Source: Hyphomicrobiales bacterium
GTDB taxonomy: Bacteria > Pseudomonadota > Alphaproteobacteria > Rhizobiales > Rhizobiaceae
DNA: 54,801 nucleotides
Direction of reading: 5' to 3'
Assembly: GCA_900474095.1 (NCBI GenBank)
Contig: UCOA01000138.1
Span: 1-54,801 of the forward strand
In this document: one piece after another, positions 1 through 8,602 of the stretch
Numbering within the stretch: position 1 is the stretch's first letter
Layout of the letters: each line of letters begins with the position of its first letter
Translations under genes and position numbers: made by a program
Notes under the pieces: model-generated
Told to the model about the DNA's origin: nothing
The model's database searches: none
Seen by the model: only the letters and a program-made list of their open reading frames with translations

Positions 1-116
1 TCTCCCCCCTTGAGGGGGAGATGTCACGAAGTGACAGAGAGGCGTTCCACGATTGAGGTCGGCGCCAGGAACACCCCCCTCCGCCCTGTCGGGCCTCTCC
101 CCCTCAAGGGGGGAGA
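1..116. repeat. Palindromic intergenic mosaic-type repeat (RIME-like)
   Basis: Two perfectly complementary 21-base arms (1-21 and 96-116) face each other, and each arm is itself a near-palindrome of C-run and G-run around TTGA. Inside lies a smaller stem, TGTCAC-GAA-GTGACA (22-36). This double-palindrome architecture of about 110 bp is what is known for RIME-type elements of rhizobia; the assignment to that family is from architecture only. It sits just downstream of nadA, between it and whatever follows outside the window. The element may begin a few bases before the window. Confidence 0.6.
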
Positions 117-194
117 TCGCAAACCGGGAACTCCCGGTTCCAAATCCATTGTCCGCACTGTTTCGCATTTCGTCCCTCCCGGCGGAACCAAAAA

Positions 195-1271
195 TTACTG
201 CTTCAAGTTCACCATCCGCTCGACGGCGAGGCGGGCACGGTCGGCGATCGCCGGATCGACAAGCACCTCCTCCGTCATGAAGAGCAGGCTGTCGAGGATC
301 TTCGGCAGCGTGATGCGCTTCATGTGCGGACAGAGATTGCACGGCTTGATAAAATCAACGCCCTTGACCTCCGCCTGGATGTTCGACGCCATCGAGCATT
401 CGGTGACGAGCAGGACCCGGGCCGGACGCTTGTCCTTGACGTAGTTGATCATGCCCGAGGTCGAACCCGCGAAGTCGCAGACTGCGATGACGTCCGGGTG
501 GCATTCAGGATGGCCGATGATCTCGATCGACGGATCGGCCTCCTTGTATGCCAGCAGTTCTGCCGCCGTGAAGCGCTCGTGCACCTCGCAGTGCCCCTTC
601 CAGGCGAGGATCTTCTTTTTCGTCTGCTTGGCGACGTTCATTGCCAGATATTCATCGGGAATGCAGAGAACCGTGTCGCTCTCGAGGCTTTCGACGACGG
701 CGAGCACGTTGGACGAGGTGCAGCAGATATCGGTCTCGGCTTTCACGTCGGCGGAGGTGTTGACGTAGGTGACGACCGGCACGCCGGGATAGCGCTCCTT
801 CAAGAGGCGGACATCGGCGCCGGTGATCGATTCCGACAGCGAGCAGCCGGCCCGGGCATCCGGGATCAACACAGTCTTTTCCGGATTGAGCAGCTTGGAC
901 GTCTCGGCCATGAAGTGGACGCCGCACTGGACGATGATCTCGGCATCGACCTTGGTGGCGTCGCGCGCAAGCTGCAACGAGTCTCCGACGATATCGGCGA
1001 CGCAGTGGAAGATGTCCGGCGTCTGGTAGTTATGCGCGAGGATGACGGCGCCGCGCTCTTTCTTCAGCCGGTTGATGGCGTGCACATACGGCGCGTAGAC
1101 CGGCCACTCGAAGGCGGGTATGAATTGCTTCACGCGCTCGTAGAGATGCTCGGTTTCGCGAGCGATCTGCGGCGTGAAGGTCAGGTCCGGCTTCTGGATG
1201 ATACCGAAGCGCTCCGCCGCGGTCTGGAATACACCGGTCTTAAGGGCCGCATTGGTCTGTGCGATCGTCAT
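195..1271 (-). CDS. nadA: Quinolinate synthase NadA
   Basis: Condenses iminoaspartate with dihydroxyacetone phosphate to quinolinate in de novo NAD synthesis; a cytosolic [4Fe-4S] enzyme. The 358-residue product has the family hallmarks: AHNYQ near residue 80, [10 protein letters not shown] with a candidate cluster cysteine at 116, a second cysteine region at [10 protein letters not shown], and CNLCPHMK near the C-terminus. The length is normal for the family. The start at 1271 is followed directly by [10 protein letters not shown] and has no upstream alternative. NadB and NadC usually follow nadA in rhizobia and would lie to the left, outside the window. A palindrome 47 bp upstream is a candidate operator. 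Confidence 0.95.
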   Translation of the reverse strand: MTIAQTNAALKTGVFQTAAERFGIIQKPDLTFTPQIARETEHLYERVKQFIPAFEWPVYAPYVHAINRLKKERGAVILAHNYQTPDIFHCVADIVGDSLQLARDATKVDAEIIVQCGVHFMAETSKLLNPEKTVLIPDARAGCSLSESITGADVRLLKERYPGVPVVTYVNTSADVKAETDICCTSSNVLAVVESLESDTVLCIPDEYLAMNVAKQTKKKILAWKGHCEVHERFTAAELLAYKEADPSIEIIGHPECHPDVIAVCDFAGSTSGMINYVKDKRPARVLLVTECSMASNIQAEVKGVDFIKPCNLCPHMKRITLPKILDSLLFMTEEVLVDPAIADRARLAVERMVNLKQ

Positions 1272-1317
1272 CGAACTGCTCCTCTCACCGCCCCTCCGGC
1301 AGCAAAATACCTATTTT

Positions 1318-1332
1318 TGCTCAATTTGAGCA
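1318..1332. promoter_or_regulatory. Candidate NAD-pathway repressor operator upstream of nadA
   Basis: Perfect inverted repeat TGCTCA-ATT-TGAGCA, 47 bp upstream of the nadA start codon in an AT-rich stretch. nad genes of alphaproteobacteria are known to be controlled by dedicated repressors such as NadQ; assigning this site to one of them is inference from position and symmetry. Confidence 0.5.
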
Positions 1333-1450
1333 TAACAGGATCAAAACAAAACCGGCGGTGCCGGTGGATGAGACTTAGAAAGTTTTGTGACAGTTTTCAA
1401 GAATGCCCTCTAGCTATTTCTGCGGGAGGGCCCAAGAATTTTGCGGGGCG

Positions 1451-2692
1451 TCAGGCGATCGCCGGGCGGGCGACCGGCTTCTCCTCGATCGGCCAGTGTA
1501 CGATGGCGGCGAAGATGCCGAGCGCGACGCCGAGCCACCACACCGGATCGTACGAACCGAACCGGTCGTAGAGATAACCGCCCATCCAGACACCGAGGAA
1601 CGAGCCTACCTGGTGCGAGAGGAAGACGATGCCCCCAAGTAGACCGAGATGACGGGTGCCGAACATGATGGCGACAAGTCCGTTGGTTGGCGGCACAGTC
1701 GACAGCCAGAGGAGCCCCATGACGATCGAGAAGACGATCACCGAGAAAGGCGACTGCGGCAAAAGCAGAAAGAGCGCAACGGCGATCGAACGGCCGATAT
1801 AGATCAGCGACAGGAAATAGGGTTTCGAATAGTGCTGGCCGATGATGCCGGCCGATAGCGAGCCGATGATGTTGAAGAAGCCGATCAGCGCCAGCGCGAT
1901 CACCGCATAGCGCGCGTCGATGCCGATATCACCGATATAGGCGGGAAAATGCGCCGTGATGAACGCCACCTGATAACCACAGACGAAGAATCCGGAGACG
2001 AGCAGCAGATAGCTCTTGTGACCAAACGCCTCCTTCAGCGCCTCGCCAATCGACTGCTTGTAGAGTGCCTCCTTCTGGGAGCCGGACGAGGCGTTGCCGC
2101 GCAGCGGGATGGCAAACAACGGCACCAGCAGCATAACAAGGCCGAGATAGACGAGGCTGTCCGACCAGCCATAGGCGGAGATCAGCCCCTGGCTCAGGGG
2201 CGCAAACAGGAACATGCCTGCCGAACCCGCGGCCGTGCCAATACCGAAGGCCATGGAGCGCTGGTGCGGTGTGACATTGCGGGCAAAGGCGGACAGCACC
2301 GTGCCGAAAGAGCCGGCGCCAACAGCAAGCCCGACAAGAACCCCGCCGCCGATGTGCAGGAAGGCGGGCGACGCGCCGAACGACATCAGGAACAGGCCGG
2401 TAGCGTAAAGCAGGCCGGAGATTGTCAGTACCCGCCAGGTGCCGAACTTGTCGGCGATGGCGCCGAAAAACGGCTGACTGAGCCCCCAGCAGAGGTTCTG
2501 CAACGCCATGGCAAGACCGAAGGTCGTTCGGTCCCACCCGGTATCGGCCAGCATCGGCAGCTGGAAAAACCCCATGGCCGAGCGCGGCCCGAAGGTCAGC
2601 ATGGCGACGATCGAACCGGCCGCGATGATCAACCAGGGAAAATTGGGTCTGGCGGCGTGTACCTCAACGGTCGATTGGGAAACGGCGGACAT
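1451..2692 (-). CDS. MFS transporter (oxalate/formate-antiporter-like)
   Basis: Integral inner-membrane secondary carrier of 413 residues with about 12 hydrophobic segments, beginning with PWLIIAAGSIVAMLTFGP and ending in a short tail EEKPVARPAIA. The loop WGLSQPFFGAIADKFGTWRV after the second or third helix is the typical MFS A-like motif region. The frame stays open to 2914, but the stretch before MSAVSQSTVEV is not membrane-protein-like, so the ATG at 2692 is preferred. It is divergent from the aldo/keto reductase at 2927. The substrate cannot be read from sequence; the resemblance is to monocarboxylate/oxalate-formate-type carriers. Confidence 0.85.
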   Translation of the reverse strand: MSAVSQSTVEVHAARPNFPWLIIAAGSIVAMLTFGPRSAMGFFQLPMLADTGWDRTTFGLAMALQNLCWGLSQPFFGAIADKFGTWRVLTISGLLYATGLFLMSFGASPAFLHIGGGVLVGLAVGAGSFGTVLSAFARNVTPHQRSMAFGIGTAAGSAGMFLFAPLSQGLISAYGWSDSLVYLGLVMLLVPLFAIPLRGNASSGSQKEALYKQSIGEALKEAFGHKSYLLLVSGFFVCGYQVAFITAHFPAYIGDIGIDARYAVIALALIGFFNIIGSLSAGIIGQHYSKPYFLSLIYIGRSIAVALFLLLPQSPFSVIVFSIVMGLLWLSTVPPTNGLVAIMFGTRHLGLLGGIVFLSHQVGSFLGVWMGGYLYDRFGSYDPVWWLGVALGIFAAIVHWPIEEKPVARPAIA

Positions 2693-2926
2693 GAATGGCT
2701 CCGGTTGTTGAGGCGCCAAGCTACATTTCGTGGATGTTCTTAAAAAGCGAATTAAAATGACGTTGTGATCAGCGAAATTGATGAATGCGGCGGCTGCACC
2801 AAGCGGACCGGGGCCAACCTGAAGGACTATCCGGTTTTTCGTTTCTGAAAAACGTGCTCCGGTTCTTTGCGTTTCCCGACCCGATGGTCGGCTGATAGCT
2901 TCGCCAAAAATCATGCGGAGGCCATC

Positions 2927-3931
2927 ATGCTCGACAAGACAAAATCCACCGACATCACCCTCTGGGACGGGCGCTCCATCCCGCGGCTCGGCATGGGCTG
3001 CTGGGCGATCGGCGGGCCATTCTATGCTGGCGACGTCCCACTCGGCTGGGGTGATGTCGATGACGCGGAATCAATCCGGGCGGTCCATCGGGCGATCGAG
3101 CTTGGCATTCGCTTCTTCGACACGGCATCGAATTACGGCGCCGGGCATTCCGAGGAGGTTCTCGGCGAAGCGCTGGCCGCGCATCCCGACATCATCGTGG
3201 CGACGAAATTCGGATTTGCCACCGATCCGGCGACGAAACAGGCAACCGGAGCCTTCGCCTCGCCGGACTTCATCCGCGCTTCGCTTGAAACCTCGCTGAA
3301 ACGGCTGAAGCGCGAGCGGATCGACCTTCTGCAGTTCCATCTCAATGAATTCGATCCGGTCGAGGCCGACGAGGTCTTCGCCACGCTCGACGCCCTGCGC
3401 GCCGACGGGAAGATCGCCGGCTATGGCTGGAGCACGGACTGGCCGGAACGGGCCGCACGCTTCGCCAGCCGGGAAGGCTTCGTTTCAGTGCAGCACACGA
3501 TGAACGTGTTCGAACCGGTCCCCGAGATGATCGCGCTCATCGAAAAGGAGAGCCTCATCTCGATCAACCGTGGGCCGCTGGCGATGGGGCTGCTTTCCGG
3601 CAAGTTCAAACCCGGCGACAGGCTGGCGGCAAATGACGTGCGCAGCGCCGATCTCGACTGGCTGAAATATTTCCGCGACGGAGCCGTCGATCCGGGATTT
3701 TCCAAAAGGCTCGATTCGATCCGCAGCCTTCTTCGCTCCGACGGGCGGACGCTGACGCAGGGCGCGATTGCCTGGCTCTGGGCGCACTCGCCGAACACGC
3801 TGCCGATTCCGGGTTTCAGGACGGTTGCGCAGGTCGAGGAGAACGCCGGCGCATTTGAGAAAGGGCCGCTGTCGGCCTCGACCATGGCGGCGATTGAAGA
3901 GGCGCTCAAGCGGCGTGAAACGGCGACCTGA
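2927..3931 (+). CDS. Aldo/keto reductase
   Basis: NAD(P)H-dependent carbonyl oxidoreductase of the AKR superfamily with a TIM-barrel fold; 334 residues, normal length. The catalytic tetrad is visible: Asp and Tyr in FFDTASNYGAGHSEEVLGEA, Lys in VATKFGF, and His in LLQFHLNEFD. The cofactor-binding end, SINRGPLAMGLLSGKF and LPIPGFRTVAQVEENAGA, is also present. The ATG at 2927 is chosen because GGAGG lies 5-9 bases before it and homology begins with MLDKTKSTDITLWDGRSIPR; the frame extends 20 codons further upstream without a site. It ends 11 bp before the convergent MOSC gene. The physiological substrate is unknown. Confidence 0.9.
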   Translation: MLDKTKSTDITLWDGRSIPRLGMGCWAIGGPFYAGDVPLGWGDVDDAESIRAVHRAIELGIRFFDTASNYGAGHSEEVLGEALAAHPDIIVATKFGFATDPATKQATGAFASPDFIRASLETSLKRLKRERIDLLQFHLNEFDPVEADEVFATLDALRADGKIAGYGWSTDWPERAARFASREGFVSVQHTMNVFEPVPEMIALIEKESLISINRGPLAMGLLSGKFKPGDRLAANDVRSADLDWLKYFRDGAVDPGFSKRLDSIRSLLRSDGRTLTQGAIAWLWAHSPNTLPIPGFRTVAQVEENAGAFEKGPLSASTMAAIEEALKRRETAT

Positions 3932-3942
3932 TCCTTGCCGGA

Positions 3943-4788
3943 TCACGCCCTGATCTTCATCGGCCAGCGCACTTCCCGCCTCTTCACGACCCGCATCTCG
4001 TCGCCGAGGCTGAGGGTCCCCTCGCCGCGCGGCACCGCGTTCCAGCCGAACAGGACGCCCGGGACGCGACGGTCGGCCGACATGCGCTTTTCGGCGAGGC
4101 CCTGGATCGGATTGCCGCCGATGCGCTCGCCGGTCACCTGGTCCTGCGTCGTCATGATGCAGCGGGCGCAGGGCTTGACGAGATCAAAGACGATGCCGCC
4201 GATTTCGACGCTCTCCCACAGGTCTTCTTCCCAGGGCTCGTCATTGTCGATGAGGATATTGGTGCGGAAGCGATCGATGCCGACCGGCGCCTGGCCTTTG
4301 GCGATCAGCGAGAGATTGAGATCGGCAAGCGAGGCGGTGGTCGTGATCAGCACCTGATAGCCGTCGGCAAAGTTCATCGGGCTCTCAGGCCCCGCCCATT
4401 CCGGATTGGCAAAGCGGCTGGCGGTTGCATCGATATGGACGAGCTTGACCGGCAGGCCGAACCAGTCCGACAGCGTCGCATTGGCGTGATCGGCGGCAAC
4501 CGCCGCATTGACGTCGCTCGACCAGACGCGCACGTCCATGCGCCGGGCAGGATCGAAGGTCACGGTGATCGTGCGGCTTGCCATTTTCAGATGGATCCCG
4601 CCCGCAACATGCGTCGCCTCAATCTGGGCCAGAAGCTGCAACTCCCGCTGGGTGATGAACTGTCCATCGGGATCGACGATCATGAAGCGCCGGTCGCCGG
4701 CAATTCCATCCCGCTGAACCGAAACGGAGGCCTGTGCGATCGCACGGCCGCTCTTCAGCGGATGGATGTTGAGACCGGTCACCTTCAT
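3943..4788 (-). CDS. MOSC domain-containing protein (YcbX/mARC-like)
   Basis: 281 residues with an N-terminal MOSC_N beta-barrel (GLNIHPLKSGRAIAQASV) and a C-terminal MOSC domain carrying VKPCARCIMTTQD, where the second-domain cysteine is the expected molybdenum-cofactor ligand. Proteins of this type reduce N-hydroxylated compounds or carry sulfur for Mo enzymes, with an associated ferredoxin domain. Here the C-terminal 2Fe-2S ferredoxin domain of long YcbX proteins is absent, so an external electron donor would be needed. The start at 4788 (MKVTGLNI) has AGGGA upstream; the frame is open 13 codons further. It follows the HD hydrolase gene on the same strand. Confidence 0.85.
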   Translation of the reverse strand: MKVTGLNIHPLKSGRAIAQASVSVQRDGIAGDRRFMIVDPDGQFITQRELQLLAQIEATHVAGGIHLKMASRTITVTFDPARRMDVRVWSSDVNAAVAADHANATLSDWFGLPVKLVHIDATASRFANPEWAGPESPMNFADGYQVLITTTASLADLNLSLIAKGQAPVGIDRFRTNILIDNDEPWEEDLWESVEIGGIVFDLVKPCARCIMTTQDQVTGERIGGNPIQGLAEKRMSADRRVPGVLFGWNAVPRGEGTLSLGDEMRVVKRREVRWPMKIRA

Positions 4789-4868
4789 GTCGTTATCCCT
4801 GCCGTTCAGAGTGTGATTCAAGACCATCGCAGACTGATTCCGCCGATGCCGCCAAGCAGTTGTCTTTG

Positions 4869-5525
4869 CTAGATTTCTTCGATCAGCATGGCAAGCACCG
4901 CGCGCAGCCTTTCCTGCCGCTGCCGGGCAAGCGCCCGGCCCGCCGCCGTCTGGAAACCCTCCGTCAGCTTGAACAGCTTCGTCTCGAAATGGTCAATGGC
5001 ATAGGCCTTGTCATCGAGCGGACGGTCTTCCGCCAGAGGATCGAGCGGATCGTAGAGACCGCTCCCCATTCTGCCAGCGATGTAAAAACAGCGTGCCGCG
5101 CCGATCATGCCGATCGCATCGAGCCTATCCGCGTCCTGCAGGATTTTCGCCTCTAGACTTTCCGGCGGGATATTGGCCGAAAAGCTGTGGGTGAGGATCG
5201 CGTGGGCGACGGCGGTGATCTCGCCGGTGCGCCAGCCAAGCTCATCGAGCAGTTCGAACGCCCTTTCGGCGGCGAGACGTGACGCCTGGGCGCGCACCGG
5301 CGAATTCTTCTCGACCGACACGCAATCATGCAAAAGCACGGCGGCGGCAAGGATGCGAAGGTCGCCGCCTTCGGCCCCATGGATACGCCGCGCGTTCTTC
5401 CACACGCGGATAAGATGCGCGGCATCGTGCGAGCCGTCGTTGCCGGAAACGGCGTGCGGCAGCAGCCTTTCGGCAAGGGCTTCACAAGGCGAAAATGCAG
5501 CGGCAAGCGAAGGCAGGTGGCTCAT
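4869..5525 (-). CDS. HD-domain metal-dependent phosphohydrolase (YedJ-like)
   Basis: 218 residues. The HD-superfamily metal site is visible: HDAAHLIRVWKNARRI supplies the first histidine and AAAVLLHDCVSVEK the central HD pair; QDADRLDAIGMIGAARC supplies the distal aspartate. Proteins of this YedJ-type subgroup are predicted phosphohydrolases of nucleotides or other phosphoesters with poorly known substrates. The ATG at 5525 follows a GGAG site at good spacing. The gene lies 36 bp after the DUF2339 gene on the same strand, so the two are probably co-transcribed. No truncation is seen. Confidence 0.85.
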   Translation of the reverse strand: MSHLPSLAAAFSPCEALAERLLPHAVSGNDGSHDAAHLIRVWKNARRIHGAEGGDLRILAAAVLLHDCVSVEKNSPVRAQASRLAAERAFELLDELGWRTGEITAVAHAILTHSFSANIPPESLEAKILQDADRLDAIGMIGAARCFYIAGRMGSGLYDPLDPLAEDRPLDDKAYAIDHFETKLFKLTEGFQTAAGRALARQRQERLRAVLAMLIEEI

Positions 5526-5561
5526 GCAAGCTCCATGACACAGCCGGATGAATCGAAGCGG

Positions 5562-8417
5562 TCAGGCTGTTTGGCCCGGTTCCGCGTCGATGTCCACCGG
5601 CGTTTGCGGCTCCGCCGGCAGGCGCGCCTCGCCGGACAGGATCTTCTGGTAGAACAGGCCGATGCCGATCAGCACGCCGCCGAGACCGATGAAGGACAAC
5701 GCCCGCAGGAAGCCTTCGAGATTGGCCATGTCGATCAGGAAGACCTTCAGCACCGCAACGAAGACCAGCACCGCCGAGGCGATGCGGATGCTCTTGGCAT
5801 TGAAGCGCGAGCCGAGCACCAGGAGCAGCACGCCGAGCAGCAGCCAGACAACGGAATAGGTATAGGTCTCGCCCTGCAGGAAACCCTTCCAGTCGGCAAT
5901 GCTTTCACCCTGCCAGAAGCGACGCACGGACAGCGTTGCCCAAGAGAAGGCGAGGATGGCACCCGTCACCGCAAGTGCTGTGACGTAGGGCATCGGCCGT
6001 TTGCCGCGGGCATACCAAGCAAGGCCCGCATAACCCAGTCCCGGCAGCAGATAGCCGATCAAAAGCAGGTCGAAGAAGGGTACGGAGCCCAGCAACTCGC
6101 CGCTGAAATAGGGGTTGAGGCCGAGCAGATGCGCCCCAAGGATCGACAGCATCGACAGGACGCCGACCACCATGCTGCCGTAGCGGAAGACAGGGCTCGG
6201 CGATTTCATGTCGAGCGTCATCAGGATGCCGGAGGCGCCGATCGCAAGCAGCGTGTAGATCGACTGCTCGCCGAGTGTCGGCACCGAACTGTCGAGCACG
6301 CCGCCGTTCATCGCGTGGCGCACCAGAATGGCGACGGTCAGCAGTGCGAACAGGCTCGCCAGCGCCTGCAGCAGGTTGCGGACGCGCTCGCCCGGCCAGT
6401 GCCGAAGTTCGAAAGCGGAGAGAACAAGAAGCAGCGCGGGGACGCCGTAGCCGGCGAGCAGAGCGTTGAAGACCGGCGTCGTACCGAGATTTTGCGCCCC
6501 GACGATCGTCGGTTCCCAGGCGATGCGGGCAAGCACGACGATGGCCGCTCCCGCCATCATCCATGGCAGCGCGGGCCAGGCCCGCAGGCGCGTTGCCGCG
6601 ACATAGGCAGTTCCGAGGAAGGCGATCAGGATCGTGGTTGCAAGACCATCCGTCAGCGCATGCAACGCGATGACGAATAGTCCTAGCGATCCGGCGACCA
6701 GAAATGCTTGCGGAGCCTGAATGGCTTCTTGCGGCGCGTCGCGGCGTGGCAGCCATTCGGCAAGACCGAGAAGAACAAGGCCTGTCGCCAGCGCGAACAA
6801 TCCGTGCGGCAGATCGAAGGTCAGGTTACCGGTCATCAGCAACGACATGCCGGTGAGCGCGAATGGCACGATCGCCATGATCGCCGCCCATATTGTCGCC
6901 AGAGGCGGATGATCTTTCAGATGCAGATGGCTGGCAAGGGCTCCGAGCGCAAGGAAGACGGAGGAGAGCACCATGCTGGCGAGCATCGCTGTTCTTCCGG
7001 ATACGGCGAGTGGGGCGATGACCGCGGGAAAAGCCGGGTCGATGAAGGTCAAAAGACCGCTCAACGCCGTTATGCTCCAGAGGCCGATGACCGCCGTGAA
7101 GGCGGCAAACAGAGCGGGATAGACGGCGTAGCTGCGCAGCGCGCCCAGCCCCGCAAGCGCGGTAACGATGACGCAGAACTCTGCAACAGGATAACCGGAC
7201 GCGGTGGCTACGGGGCTTATCATGACGAGCGCGGTCAAAAGCGTGGCGATGCCGGTCGTCGCGGTGATCGCGACCAGTGGCGGCGCCATCAGCCGCTCCC
7301 ACGGCGTACGCGGCGGCGATGGTTCGCAATCCACGGCCTCCGACCGATCGGCCGCGGCATCAACAGTCGGCCCCGGCCAGACGAACCCGACCCCGGCGAT
7401 CATCACCAGCATGACCAGCGTCACCGGTATCGTTTCGAACGGCGTGGCCGACGCGATATAGGCCAGAGCCCAGAGACAAAGGCCGATATTGGCGAGCGAG
7501 GGAACGATGGTCCAGCGTCGGATGCGGGCGGCAAGCGATGTCGCGGCCCAAGCAACGGCGAGGAAACCGAACAGGCTCCAGGGGCTCGGACTTTCGGACG
7601 AAACCAGCGCCGGCGTGAGTAGCGAGGCGAAAAGCCCCAGCCCGGCCAATGCCTGTCCGTGCAGCAGCGACAATCCGACCGTGGCGAGCGACACCAGCGC
7701 AAGCAGCGCGAAGGCGGCGGCAGGGCCGATGAAGCCGTAAATGCCGTGGGCGGCATAGCAGACGCCGAACAGCGTGACCGCGCCCGCCGCCGTCAGGATG
7801 CCGGGGATCATCGCGTTCTGGAACGTATCGGCGACCAGAGGCACGGCGCGACGGCGGACAAATTCGCCAATCCCCATCAGGACGAGACCGAAGACGGCCG
7901 CCATGAACAGCCGAACCGCGGGGCTGAGCAGACCCGCATCGATCGAATATTTGACCATGAAGACGCCGCCAAGCGCCAGCGCGATGCCGCCGACCCAAAC
8001 GGCCCAGCGCGCACCAAGACGGCTTTCGAGGCTTTCCTTCGGTCGTGGTGCGACCGCGTCGATCACCGAAGCTGGAGCAGATCTCGCAGCCGTCGGCTCG
8101 CCGCGCGACGCCTTTTCGACGGCATCCTGGCTGGGCGGCGGCCCGCCGAAGATCGCGTCGCCCTTCCGGATTTCGGCCAGACGCTTGCGCTCCACGGTCG
8201 CGGCAGCGACAGGCTGCGGGGGACTTTCCACCGTCTTGGTCTGCGCGGCGGTTTCCATCCCGGCAGCGGCAGGAACAGCGGGCCGCAATGCCTCGATCCG
8301 CTTCAACTCTTCCTTGAGTGCCGCAATCTCGGCCTCCAGCCGCTCAGCCGTCTTGCGTCCGTTGAGAAGCGCCGCCAGCGCGATGCCAAAGGCAACGAAA
8401 GCAATGACTTCGATCAT
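5562..8417 (-). CDS. DUF2339 family large multi-spanning membrane protein
   Basis: 951 residues. A single N-terminal hydrophobic segment (IEVIAFVAFGIALAALL) is followed by a short charged coiled coil (AERLEAEIAALKEELKRIEAL), a proline-rich linker, and then the family signature LGARWAVWVGGIALALGGVF at roughly residue 140. More than 20 hydrophobic helices follow to the end. The family is widespread and functionally uncharacterised, and is annotated only as an inner-membrane protein. The start at 8417 has AGGAG 6-10 bases upstream. The nearest downstream gene is the HD hydrolase 36 bp away. The upstream gap to phoX holds a divergent promoter region. Confidence 0.85.
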   Translation of the reverse strand: MIEVIAFVAFGIALAALLNGRKTAERLEAEIAALKEELKRIEALRPAVPAAAGMETAAQTKTVESPPQPVAAATVERKRLAEIRKGDAIFGGPPPSQDAVEKASRGEPTAARSAPASVIDAVAPRPKESLESRLGARWAVWVGGIALALGGVFMVKYSIDAGLLSPAVRLFMAAVFGLVLMGIGEFVRRRAVPLVADTFQNAMIPGILTAAGAVTLFGVCYAAHGIYGFIGPAAAFALLALVSLATVGLSLLHGQALAGLGLFASLLTPALVSSESPSPWSLFGFLAVAWAATSLAARIRRWTIVPSLANIGLCLWALAYIASATPFETIPVTLVMLVMIAGVGFVWPGPTVDAAADRSEAVDCEPSPPRTPWERLMAPPLVAITATTGIATLLTALVMISPVATASGYPVAEFCVIVTALAGLGALRSYAVYPALFAAFTAVIGLWSITALSGLLTFIDPAFPAVIAPLAVSGRTAMLASMVLSSVFLALGALASHLHLKDHPPLATIWAAIMAIVPFALTGMSLLMTGNLTFDLPHGLFALATGLVLLGLAEWLPRRDAPQEAIQAPQAFLVAGSLGLFVIALHALTDGLATTILIAFLGTAYVAATRLRAWPALPWMMAGAAIVVLARIAWEPTIVGAQNLGTTPVFNALLAGYGVPALLLVLSAFELRHWPGERVRNLLQALASLFALLTVAILVRHAMNGGVLDSSVPTLGEQSIYTLLAIGASGILMTLDMKSPSPVFRYGSMVVGVLSMLSILGAHLLGLNPYFSGELLGSVPFFDLLLIGYLLPGLGYAGLAWYARGKRPMPYVTALAVTGAILAFSWATLSVRRFWQGESIADWKGFLQGETYTYSVVWLLLGVLLLVLGSRFNAKSIRIASAVLVFVAVLKVFLIDMANLEGFLRALSFIGLGGVLIGIGLFYQKILSGEARLPAEPQTPVDIDAEPGQTA

Positions 8418-8519
8418 GTTTTCTCCTCAAGGCCGTTGCGGCGCAACGCCACCGACCATACAGCTTTTCGCTCGCAGTCCAAATCGAAGACGGTTGAGGA
8501 CAGCAATCTCTTCACCAGA

Positions 8520-8537
8520 CTGTCGCAAACCTGTCAT
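8520..8537 (+). promoter_or_regulatory. Pho box upstream of phoX
   Basis: CTGTCGC-AAAC-CTGTCAT: two direct heptamers 11 bases apart, matching the PhoB site (CTGTCAT repeated every 11 bases) with the second heptamer perfect and two mismatches in the first. It lies 66 bp upstream of the phoX start codon, the expected place for activation. It predicts induction of phoX under phosphate starvation. Confidence 0.7.
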
Positions 8538-8602
8538 CGTACGGTGGCTATGCATGTTTCGATGCGCCTTTGCGCAGTTTCCGGACAAAAGGAGAGTGAA
8601 TC

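Noticed and set aside
324-1571. Long plus-strand frame opposite nadA
   Set aside because: Histidine/arginine/aspartate-rich mirror of a high-GC gene on the other strand; a typical shadow.
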